Of a DNA stretch of 64,000 nucleotides, positions 23,701 to 35,700 are shown one piece after another (position 1 is the first letter of the stretch; the number at the start of each line of letters is the position of its first letter). The position numbers were made by a program, and so were the translations under genes. The notes beneath the pieces are model-generated. The model had not been told where the DNA came from and made no database searches. It saw nothing but the letters and a program-made list of their open reading frames with translations. The stretch spans positions 2,232,001-2,296,000 of the forward strand of contig JACGCM010002784.1 in the NCBI GenBank assembly GCA_014058105.1, given 5' to 3'. Source of the DNA: Kingdonia uniflora (lineage: Eukaryota > Streptophyta > Magnoliopsida > Ranunculales > Circaeasteraceae).

Positions 23701-26700
23701 AATGACCCATATCCAATACAATTCATGATAATCTCAACTCAAATCAGACGTGTATATTAACAAAACTTACCAAAATTCAAAAATTCAAGCAATCCTTCGA
23801 AGCCACAAATCCAACAATATGCTATACGGTGATCAATCCCTCTGATTTGGTCGTCGAATATTTGAATCGTTTGTGATGGTGCTCAAGTTTTCTCTCTTCT
23901 CAACTTTTAATTCGATTGTAAGTGATGACTGATGCATATGATGTGTTGTATAAAGAAAATATATTTATAATGGTGTCCTATATGCGACGAAGTCTGTCGT
24001 TATCTGTTAGCGCATGCGAGGCATGATTAAGTTGTAAATAGCTAAGACTCGCAAGGAAAAAATAAAGCGGCGTCAAAACTGGGTTTCACGTGTTGAGCTA
24101 TTTGTAAAAAGAAGCCCAATCCAACAAGAAACCAAATGCGTTTTTTGATAGCTTTTTTTTACGACCGCCTTGACTCAAATGCCAGCAAGAAGATAATGCC
24201 CAACAAGAAACCTTCCGTCATAACTTTTTTGTTTACCTTTGAATGACAGACTTCGCCTGTTGTAAACGAACAAATCAAATACCTGAAACCCCGGACTCTT
24301 ATAAACAAATCGTAACATTATGCTATTATATCGGGGTGGTGTTCTCATATTTTGCTATTATATCGGGGTGGTGTTCTCATATTTGATTTTACAAAGCAGG
24401 CAAGATGGATCTACATACATATCTTATTCGAATATGCCCCTCATTGAATATCTATGCGGTCTTGTTATGTCTGCTTCAACCATCAAGGTTGTGAAATTAG
24501 TGAGATGTGGATCTAGTTGTTGTATGGAGGCAAGGTGCCTTTTTTTTTCTTTTTTTTTTCAGATCATTAATACATTTCTCTTCTTGGATGGAAGAGAGAG
24601 AGAGAGAGAGAGAGAGATTTCTGTCCAAGCAGTTCAAGCATTATCCAAAAGAAGGAATTTCAATCACGTGTGTAGTGTCCAATACCCTCTTATGTGAGCA
24701 CATCAGGTCTTAGTGCATTATCTTGCAATGCAGTACATTTGCATCCACTTGCGAAATGCATCTTTGAGAGCACATGAGGTCTTAGTGCATTATCTTGCAA
24801 TGCAGTACATTTGCATCCACTTGCGAAATGCATCTTTGAAAAAGCAAATATGGTCTTTGATGGGTCATGGTCGTGGGCACGGCCACGCCCAGGTCGTCTC
24901 TCCACGCTGTTATGTCCTCTTCCCTATTTAGTAGTCGCTATTTTTCCTTTAATCTTTATTTCTTTTAATTAGTAGGATATTTGTTAGTGGGCAAATTAAT
25001 AGGAGGGAATAAAGAAACTCCTCTCCTAGAAGGATGAGTTGAGGGCCAGGGTTTAGTTGGTTGCTTGGTGAGGTTTAGAGAGATATTGTGAAATTTGAGA
25101 GAGATTAATTAAGAGAGATCAATGAAAAGTTTTATTTTCGTTAATTGTTTGAGATTGCTTCCGCAGAATTTAGTTTACATCAGTCTTAGTTTGAAATGGC
25201 TGGCTTCTCATGAATATTTTTAGAATTTTTGTTTTAACATACTTATCTGAAATTGTAATGTTTCATGCCTTTTTTTTTCTTCGAGTTTTTAGATGAGGGC
25301 TATAAAAGAGGAGCTTGGCGACAATGACGATGACGAGGATGATATTGCTGCCTTGGAAAGAAAGATGCAGAGCGCAGGAATGCCTCCAAATGTCTGGAAG
25401 CATGCTCAGAGGGAATTACGGTATGTATGATATAAATTTGGAGTTACGGTACCGTAAATTCGTAGTTTTCAAACATTGTTTGACAGGTCGTAGGAAATCC
25501 CCTTGATGCACAAATGAATAATTGGCATGTATGGATTTGATAGTTTGAAGGGATTTCCATAGATTGGTTCTTCATGTTGGTTTCCCCTTCTTTGTGCTTT
25601 GGTTAGAGAACAGGCTTATAACTCATGCTAGTATAAGGGGAAGCTTCATATTCGTTTAGTTTCTTCGATGAAGGGGGTATTTGGATACTACGAAAAGCCC
25701 GTCCACATTAGTTCAGAACTTCTCTGAAACTAAATCAAGTGTTTGGCAATGTGGGCCCACAGTTTCTGGTTTGTTGCTAGCTGAGGCTGCTCCATTTTTT
25801 GGTGAAAGCTAGTTTTATTTTGTACCGAGTCAAAGTTGTTTCAACTACAGACTAGTTCCGCGAAAGTTGTTTCGCGACCTTTTTTGGGGGGCAAATATGG
25901 ATATTATTAATAAAATAAAAAGGGAAAATTACAAGAGTAGGGCTAGGCCGGGCCTCAAAGGATCAATACCTAATAGAAGCAAAACCTAGCCTTTCCATGA
26001 AATATCTAGCTCTTATATTCCTAGGATCCAGAAAATGATGGATTGTTGAGAAGAAGCCAGCTTAGAGAAGCCATCTGCAGAACCATTTCCTTCTCTGAAA
26101 GTATGACCCACATATACTTGCATCTCAGCAACTAACTTCTTGATTTTGTTCCAAGTTGCCATAAACTTGGGAGGACAGGAATCATAAAGTTTCAACCAAT
26201 TAACAATGACTTGGGTATCCATTTCAACCACAAAAGGAAAGAAGATATAATGCTTGCAGATGAAAACATACAGAGGACCAAAGAGCTCAGCAGATGTGTT
26301 AGTTCCTTGACCCAAAGCAATAGAGTAGCCTAACATAAAGATACCATCACTGCTTCTTATGATACCCCCAACACCACTCAATCCAGACTCCAAACTGGAA
26401 CCATCTGAAGTACCCTAAAGGAGGTTCATCCCATCTGACCATTGACATAGTTTTGTGTTTCACAGCTTTTCTCACAACTTGAAGAACCTGGAGAGAGATG
26501 GTATCACAAAAAATTGCATTTCTGGTGATGTTAACGTTAAATATAATATCCTAAATCCATTTTATGATCTTCAGAATGATGTTGCTAGCATTCAATTTAA
26601 TGTTGTCATACCTGTCAGTGCATCTAGCTCTCCATAACTCCCAAATGATGAAAGCAGGAAGAACACCTTTAATGATCCCCATTTGAGAGTTAACATTAGC

Positions 26701-29700
26701 AGTTTAGTATCAAATGCCTTGTCTAGACCTGTAACTTTGATTGGGAAGGTTCACAACACCACAAGCACCTGCAAAGAACTGCCAAACTACAGAAGCAACC
26801 TCACCTGCTACAAGCAAGTAGTCAATGGATTCAACACAACCTTAAGAACAACAGTGACATTTTCAAGTGAGGGGGATGAATTGTTGAATGGAGATATTAA
26901 CAGGAACCACATTGTGCCACACTTTCCAGCTAAAGATTTGAATTTTTGAAGGAATGTGCCTATGCCTGTTCCAGATCCAGTCCATTCTATCCTTAACTGA
27001 ATCAGCTAATCTCCAAAACTTCCAGGTAGATTTAGTAGTAGTGATGTTTCCCCCAGCAGAAAGAGACCAAAGTGTAATATCTTTGTCTTCACAGATGAAA
27101 ATTTTGTTGGTGAGGCTTTGTTGGAGGTGAAGAGGGACTACATGATTATTGATTAAGCTTGTCCCAATGCCAAGAACCAGAGTTTGAGATAACCTCATTC
27201 ACTTTTAATTTGAGAACAGCCAATATCTAAAATATCATCTAGACGAAAGAGCTAAACCCCTAAAATTTACTTAAGTTCTATGGCAAACTGATGCAAATCT
27301 CCGATATCACCTTTCTCTTCTGATAAATATTTCAATCCATATTCCTTTTCCTCGTATTATATTTATCCCTACTGGAATTGATTTGACGCTGACGTTCTGA
27401 TAAAGAAGACCATCTAATAATAATATTTATCCAAGTAGACAATTCCTGAAAGAGAAAATGATAATGAGAGATTACGTGAATGATTAGGGAAATCCAATTA
27501 CTCTTTCTTCTTTCAGATTTGTGTCGAATTAAAGTCACACCTCAAATTGTATTATTTGCAACTTTGAGTATCATCTCTTTTATTAGTTACTCTCATTTTG
27601 GATTTTAGATCGATGAAATATAGATGGTTTATCAATAATTATTTAGAGTAATTCACTGTTGGGCGTATCATATTTTATTGTAAGAAATATTTATTAGCCA
27701 AAGCTATTTGATAAAACAAACATTGTTTCAGCATTGTATATTATAAACAAGATTAAGCGGGAATAACTACCAAACCAAGGTAGGAAGAAAAACTAGTTCA
27801 AGTCCATGTGTATCTAGAATACACCATCAAAGATTGAACATCACTGCACTAGTTCATATAACTCCTAAACAGGCCCTAAACGATTGATTTTATTCATCAT
27901 CCAAGGTTCCTTAGAATTTTTGTGAGAGGATCCTGTAATTTCTTACTAGGTTGCAAGTGTCGTATAGTTAACCTATTTTCCAAAGAAATATGGGCTTCAG
28001 GAAGTTGTAGAGTACGCTTGGTTCTTTGTAAGGTCCTACCAGTTAGAAGTTATTTCTTTCTCTTCACAATCAGGAATGATAGTTTTTCAGTAGATTTTTC
28101 ATAGCGCTATACGTAGACGAATCAGATGACTTCTTCTATGAACTTCTTGCTTAGTGAAAAATAGGTCCAAATAGTACTTTTGGAAATAGATCCATATAAT
28201 ACATCCAAAAACAGATCTAATTTCTTTTCCTATTATCGAGATGAGAAAAACAAGGAGGAAACATTGGCACTCATTAACTAGGGCAATGCTTATCAAGATA
28301 CCAATTTTTACCTCTTACACCAGAAATATAATCTAAATATAGTAGCATTGTTTGTGTATTACGTCGACAATTTTTTCAGGTTCTTATGTTTCGTCTCCTA
28401 TGTCTCAATTGTAGTCATCTAGCTACTATCAAAACCACAATCTCTACTTTGTTTCTCTTATAAATTAGATAAACTAAAAATTCTTCACTATATACCATAA
28501 AAGTAGAAGTCAAATTTAATAATAGAAAAGTTTTGGAATAGAAGTAATACAACTGGATTGTGATAAAATTGGCGACAAATTACTTGTAGGGAATTGTCAA
28601 ATTGACGATTCTTTGGAGCTTACACAAATTATGTATCAAATGCTGTAACTTCGCCGTTCTGTTGCTCTTTTATACAATAAAATGCTAAATTTTTGCCAAG
28701 AAGTAGAAGTAGGTGAAAGAGTATCTTACCGTTTTTAATATGCTAATCTTACTCTTAGGCGACTGAAGAAAATGCAACCTCAGCAACCTGGATATAGTAG
28801 TTCACGTGTATATCTGGAGCTTCTTGCTGATCTGCCTTGGCAGAATGCTACTGAAGAACCTGAACTAGACTTGAGAGCTGCAAAAGAGCGTTTGGATAAT
28901 GACCATTATGGTTTAGTAAAAGTGAAGCAACGAATTATTGAATATTTGGCTGTTCGCAAGGTAGTGTGCCCCTTATTTTCATTTCCTCAAATTTAGTCTT
29001 CCTTATATAACTTTAGAATGGATAATTTAATTTATATTGTATGGATTGTAGCTTAAACCAGATGCCAGAGGTCCAGTACTTTGCTTTGTTGGTCCACCAG
29101 GTGTTGGAAAGACATCTCTTGCATCATCTATTGCGGCTGCTCTTAACCGGAAGTTTGTGAGGATATCTCTTGGTGGTGTCAAAGACGAGGCTGATATCAG
29201 AGGCCATCGTAGGACATACATCGGAAGCATGCCTGGACGACTTGTTGAAGGACTAAAGGTTCAAACTCGAATCTCTCTTCACATTCACATTGTTCTTAGT
29301 AATCACTTAACAATAGGTTAATGCGAAAGGCTTGATATCCATCGAGTTTCATTTCTTAGTGATATATATCTGATCAAGACTCACCCATCCGTGCCTTACA
29401 AGTAGTTGTATGATCACATCAGGTGGTTTGGCTTTGTTCAACCCTCCACAGAAGTCTCTCAATAATGATTGAGCTGCATAATGTTAATCATCCCGACATC
29501 CCCTCTATTTAACATTCTTAATGGTGTAAAGAAAAATAAAGCAATGTTCTAAATGAAGATTATAAACTGGAGATATGATAATAGGAATTTCGGAGTATGT
29601 TGCCTTTTTCTAGAAGATAAACATGTACTTGCTACCCAAAAGAAAGGCCTTCTAGGTGGAAATGAAATGTACAAATAACCGCGAGATAAAAACGACAAAA

Positions 29701-32700
29701 GAACCTTTAAGGTGTGGACACCAGTACACAATATGGTGAATTAAAAAGTTTCAGGTTAAAAAACAAAACAAGGGTATGCTTGCCATTATAAACTTTCAGG
29801 GTGCAATAGCCAATCAAACATGAAATTTTTTTACCGCCAGGGTAGAAATTGCAATTTTTAAGCAACTTTCGGCTTCTTATGTAAACACTTCGTACGCAAT
29901 AGGAACTTAATCTAACTGTAAGGCATACATACGCAGCTCTCCCAAATTTAAAACAAGGAGAAAATGAATGAAGAGAACGTTAACTAAGTAAGAAGAGAAG
30001 TCTGAGTTTTACTGTTTATAATGTACGAGGATAATGAAAATCGATGTAAGTAGCAAAAATGTGTTTTATTTCTTTTTAAATATTATGTTGTTGCTATTTC
30101 GACTAGAGCTCTCCATATGTTTATAATACACTGTATAAGTTTTTTGTGTTATTTCATTTATTTAGTCGCTTTCAATTGTTCATGTTTACCTTTTGATAGC
30201 ATATGAAATTTATGCTCCAAATATCAAATTGCAGCGAGTAACTGTGAACAATCCAGTTATGCTCCTTGATGAGATTGATAAAACCGGGTCTGATGTCCGT
30301 GGGGATCCTGCTTCGGCACTTTTGGAGGTCCTTGATCCAGAGCAGAACAAAACGTTCAATGATCAGTATCCACTTTCTATGTAGTACATTTCTTTGAAGC
30401 TTTTTTCAAAATGATCTTTATGTCGCTCTTGTTTTGCTTACCTTTTCTGATTATGATTATTATCCTGTCATAGAACCGATTGGCATGACCTTCCAGTCTC
30501 TCATTTTCTAATTATTACGACTAAAAATCGCTATACCAAATTCTTATGATACCGGAGCAATGCGGATGCGAGCCTTAACAATCCCCAACACGCAGGCAAA
30601 TTGACATGCATGTGGGGTGATTGACATCATCCTAATATAACTACATCGAGGCTAGGGCAATTAGGATGTTTTTAAGATGCATGTTGGATGATTGATAACA
30701 ACCTAGTTTCCCTGACTAAAAATTATTTATTTTTCTATAACTTTGTTCTAGTTTTGTATTTTGTTTAGTTTTAACGTGTTATTCACTGTAGGGTCGTTAT
30801 AGGGTATTTTCTTATACCAAGAAACCCTTAACTGCAAAAGACTAGGTTAGGGCTTTGTTTCATAGTTGATGAATTAATGAAAGTTAGAGTTAGAAGTAGA
30901 AGGGGCCTTTCTTGTGTTCTTGGTTGAAGATCTAGATGGTTGAACCTTTAAATAAAAACCATACTTGAATTTCTGATTCAAGTCTAGGGTTTTTGATCCT
31001 CAAAACCAACATAGTTCTCGTATTTCAAATGCTAGCATATATCTTGCACAAGAGTGAACTACTAAAGCACAATATTTCACCTATGTTTGCTTCTGTCGCA
31101 ATCGCTAATCGAATGGCAAACCCTTTATTCTTATTGTTGCCAACCTTCTGCTTCGGGTTGTTGTCATATCCAGCTGTGAGTATGTAAATTGTTCTTGTCC
31201 CTTGATTGCTGCCTAATCCCCCTCTACAAATTTGTCATCTCTCACCATCACAAAAAAAAAGAAAAAAAGAAAAAAAAAATATATATATGGTGGAAGAGCA
31301 AAGATTTTCAAGCCTTTGTCACTAGTTTCGATACAAGAATCTGGGGACTATGCTTAAAAAGTTTACTTCGCTGGAGCAGATGATTTGGATCTTCATGTAA
31401 AGTTTTGCCGTGATCGAACAATATTTGACGACATCCCTCGATGAGCGATTTGCCAATTTTTTGCAGTTGTTGGTGAAATGGGTTAACCCTGTGGAATATG
31501 TATATGTTCCACCACCGCCAACGTCATGTTTTAAACGATGTTCTAAAAAGGAAATTAGCTCCAAGTTTTATGACTAAATAAACCTGATTGACTATTTGGA
31601 TTGGGAAGACATATTTGACAATGTGTTTGTTGATATAACGGTTAAAATCCGGTCTTATAGACAATGTTGAAATCGAGTGTCGTTCACTTCCGAACGGGAC
31701 TAGAAATTAGTTTTGGTCTTGTATTTCAGTAATCTAAGGTTGTAAAACCGGAAAAATCAATGATATAGTTTGTTTATCATCAAGAAAGAAAATCTAGAGG
31801 TTCGGAATTCACCACCATCGACACATAATATCAACATAATTTAGCATTATTTCTCCGAAAATATCAAAAAACGAATATAAAACATATGTCCATGTAACCC
31901 ATGAATAAAAAGACAAGTAAAATATATTGTATGCACTAAGTATGTACCAAAAACACATCTCATGAAAGTTTGTACTAATTATGAAATGTTAATTAGTAGC
32001 ATGCTTTGGAAAAATACAACATTAATACCATTTGGGTAAAAATAATTACTATGACATTTGAGAATTACAAAACTCAACTTATATCTCTGTTTAAAGAGAT
32101 CATAAGATAATAATGAGTTTCTCATGTCATGGTGATAGGTTTCATTGACATTTGCTCATATGTGGTAGGAGAAAATAATACTTAATATGGGACATTACAT
32201 GCTAATGGCGGCTTCATCCTCACCCCTAGAGATGAATTAGCCGGCCATTATAACAACTATGAAATCTAAATAATTTAATGATACTAAAAGAAACATAGAC
32301 TAAGAACAAAATAAGAGAATTTTATTATGAGAAACACAACTTACAAAATATTCTAAGTGCTCAAACTTCTCCAACAATGCTCTCTTCTTACACTACTACA
32401 ATTCTCTCAAGTTTGGATGGATGATTATGAGCTCACCACCTCTCCTTTTATAGATGAAGGTGAGGCTTCTTACATTTAATATGAGATTGTAACCTATGCC
32501 ATGAATGCACATAAAAAATGTAACCTCCAAGAGTTATCCTTTAAAATGTAGCCTCCCCATGTGGGATCCATGTGCTTGACAACTCTACATCCTTCTCTCT
32601 AGCAGTTCAACGTTTGAGCTATACATCTCGGAATTTGCACATATTTGGTAAATGAGTTCCATGTGATCTAAAATGCAAAAATTGATTTTATAAGTCATGT

Positions 32701-35700
32701 TTAATAATAAAATTAAGGATAATAAATATTAAGTCATTGGGGAAAAGTGGTCATTTTGCATGCCCATCATTTGCTACAAAGGATGTGCCTGAAGTTAAGC
32801 TAGTTGTGATTAAATCGAACCAAGCATGGTGCATTCATTTGATTGCTGGCAGGTTGTGTTGCCAGATTAGAGTTGGGTGCAATGCACTATGAGAGCCTTC
32901 TATACAATCTTAAAGAGCGTGCAACATTATACTCTTTGAAATTCTACCAAGGTGTTAAGTTTGTCAATGATTGTTACGACGTATTTACTAATGCATATAC
33001 GCGTAACGGTTTTCTTTGGGAATCAGTGAATAAGGGTTTCCCGATTTGTGCATGGTTTAAAACTTAGTATAAGAAGGGCGTAGTGCATTTTCAGCTTCAA
33101 ATTTTGTAGTGTGAAATTTTTTTTTAGATAAATGAGTTAACATAGGAGATATTCAAAATCACTTTTGTTTTGGATATGCGTGCCACAAATGCGGAGTGAC
33201 TTGTCATTGTGGCTATAATTATAAAAGATTTCAAACTCGTCAAGCATTGGCTGTTGAGGGTAATGGTGAAGTTGTGCTGGACGCTAACTGTGGTGAAGTT
33301 TTTGTGCAAAAGAGGGGTGTTCCTATCATTATGGTATATATGTTTATTTAGTCCCTCCTGAGAAGTTTGTTGAATTTCAAAGAAACAATGCTTTCCATAT
33401 TAATAGTAAAAATAGTGGATGAAAGGATTGTCTTGTTTACAATCCAGGGGTTTTGAGAATCTGAATTTTTCCCTGGTGGTTACTAATCTCGGGTTGAAGA
33501 AGATTGAATTCACAACCTTAGGACTTCATCTAGATGCATTGCTCTATGACGATGATGTTTATTCAGTATTGTTACTGATGTGTCGTGGTCGTCTACATTC
33601 GTTCGTTGACACTCCACATAGAGCGTACTTTCCTATTTTATCGTTTATTTATTAATTAGCAGTTGTGGGAGCTTTCTAATTCTTCAACACAAGATCAATT
33701 AGGATTCTTTTCCTAGTTTTTAGAGTTTCAATTTTGTTCATAGCCTCTTCTCCAATAAATGAAAGCTTGAGTCTAGGGTTTTATTTAGTTGTTGATTTGA
33801 GAATAAGCTTTGAGTTTGTAGTAGACTTGAGAGAAGTAATAAAGTTAGGGTTTAATTAAATCCTTGAGTTCAATCCTTGATTTAGTTTTATAACTCGTTA
33901 CTTCCGCCAAGTTAGACTCTATCAAATTGGTATCGGAACGGTAAAATCCAAGGGATACGCGAAGATAAAACCATGACAAAGGGAAAAAGTTCAAAACCGA
34001 TCGTTGCATCGTTGTCGAGAAGGCTCGATGAATTAGTGGAACTTTTCCTCGCGTTTTTATTGGAGCAAAACACCCCACTTCTAATTGCGGAGGAAAATAC
34101 GTCTCAAGCTTTACCGGTTATCAATGGGGAGAAACCGGCGAGTGGAAGTCTCGGGCGAGGACAGGGAAGAATTCCAGCCGGATTCTTAGCCGATGCGAAG
34201 AAAATCGGCGTCAATTCGGTGAAATCGGTTGAACCGAGGGTTATCGGCTGCGGGAAAAATCTCGCGTCTCCACCAATATCAGAATCTGACGAAGATGAAG
34301 AGGTTTATGATGAGTTTGTTAATCCGTTTGCGGATCAAAGATTTGTAGATCCCGAAGATTACGAGGGAGAAGACAAATTAGAAATCGTGAATCGTGAAAT
34401 TTATCATCGTAAAGAAATAGGCGAGACCGAGGTTGATAATCCCGATCAATATCGCGAGGGCTACCATCGAAGTGAGGGCAGGAGAGAGAGAGACAATTCA
34501 GAGATGGTACATTATCACAATTGCAATCGCAATGGCGAAATTAATCTAGAGAAAGAGAGAAACGAAGCAGAGATGGTATGCCGGATAGGTAGTAGCGATG
34601 ATGCAGGTATCAAAGATGGTGAAGAGCTTGGTGTAGAGATAGACATTAATGGCAGGAAATATTATCGCAGGAGCTCGGGAGAGAAGGAGAGTTGTGAACC
34701 ACAACAACACATTCAAAACCAGCCCCACTTAGATCATAACACTTCTAAACATAATCTGATCCAAACCAGAACCAAACTCCATCCAAATCAAATCTCAGAT
34801 CTGTATCAATACCCATCTGGTGCTACTCCGAACCACTAGACCAGACTCACTAGAAATCCATTAGACCCAGAACTTATGGGCCATATCCAGCAGACTTAGA
34901 AACCACCGTTTGATTCGGCAGAATAAATGGGGAAGGCCAAAAATGCAACTAAAGACACAGGAACGTGGGGGAAGCTACCTCGGATACAGGACAAGGAGTG
35001 TAGTCCACTACAGGAGGAATCAAACAATCCTAAAAGGTACTACCAACCACAAAGGTCCATGAACCAGCTAACTAGCCCAAATTTTTGCACAGGGCACAAT
35101 GATCACCGTAATAATTTTAGGGAGCATTATTCATACGATGAGGCGTTGAATGGTAATGTACCTCCATTCGAGAGAGGAAGAGGTCGGGATCGTGGTCCTA
35201 ACCCCCCGCACAACATGAATCAAGGTCATCATATGGGTTCTCCGTCACGAAATCAACGATACCACAACAGAGCTCCACGATATAATGATGATTACGGTGA
35301 CGAGATTGATTTTGGAAGAAACCGTCACCAAGGCCGTAATGAAGGTAATCATATTGTTTCGTGCATTACAAAGTTCTAATCAAGATATTAAGTTGAATTT
35401 GCCTAAGTTTGATGAAAAATGGACCCGGACAACTTCATTGATTGGTTGAACCGTGTCGAAAAGATATTCGCTTATAAACGGTATGGACATCCAAAGCAAA
35501 TAGCGCTTGTAGAGACAAAATTAATTGACTATGCGTTAAATTGGTGGGATAACCTCCAAAAAACGAGGCGAGATCATGGGTATCCTCCAATTACTGAGTG
35601 GTGGAAAATGAAGAGAGAGTTACAAAAGTAGTTTATTCCCCCAACATATAAGGAAGACAGTTTCACTAGACTGCAAAACCACCGTCAGAGGCTTACTATG

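Larger units (their letters stand above)
20858..25292 (+). other. LON2 intron 7 (4.4 kb)
   Basis: Donor CAG|GTTTGT, acceptor TTTTTAG|ATGAGG. From 21170 to 22680 the sequence is denser in G and C than the flanks (see the candidate organellar insertion). 22680-24300 is AT-rich, apparently non-coding. 24319-24383 is a 32-33 bp doublet, 24592-24617 a GA microsatellite, 24696-24839 a 72-bp tandem duplication. None of the ORFs inside is a gene. Confidence 0.75.

Noticed and set aside
30193..30384. LON2 frame ending QYPLSM at 30384 as a truncated LON2
   Set aside because: Donor CA|GTATCC at 30365 and acceptor before 37852 restore FNDHYLNVP with no loss.
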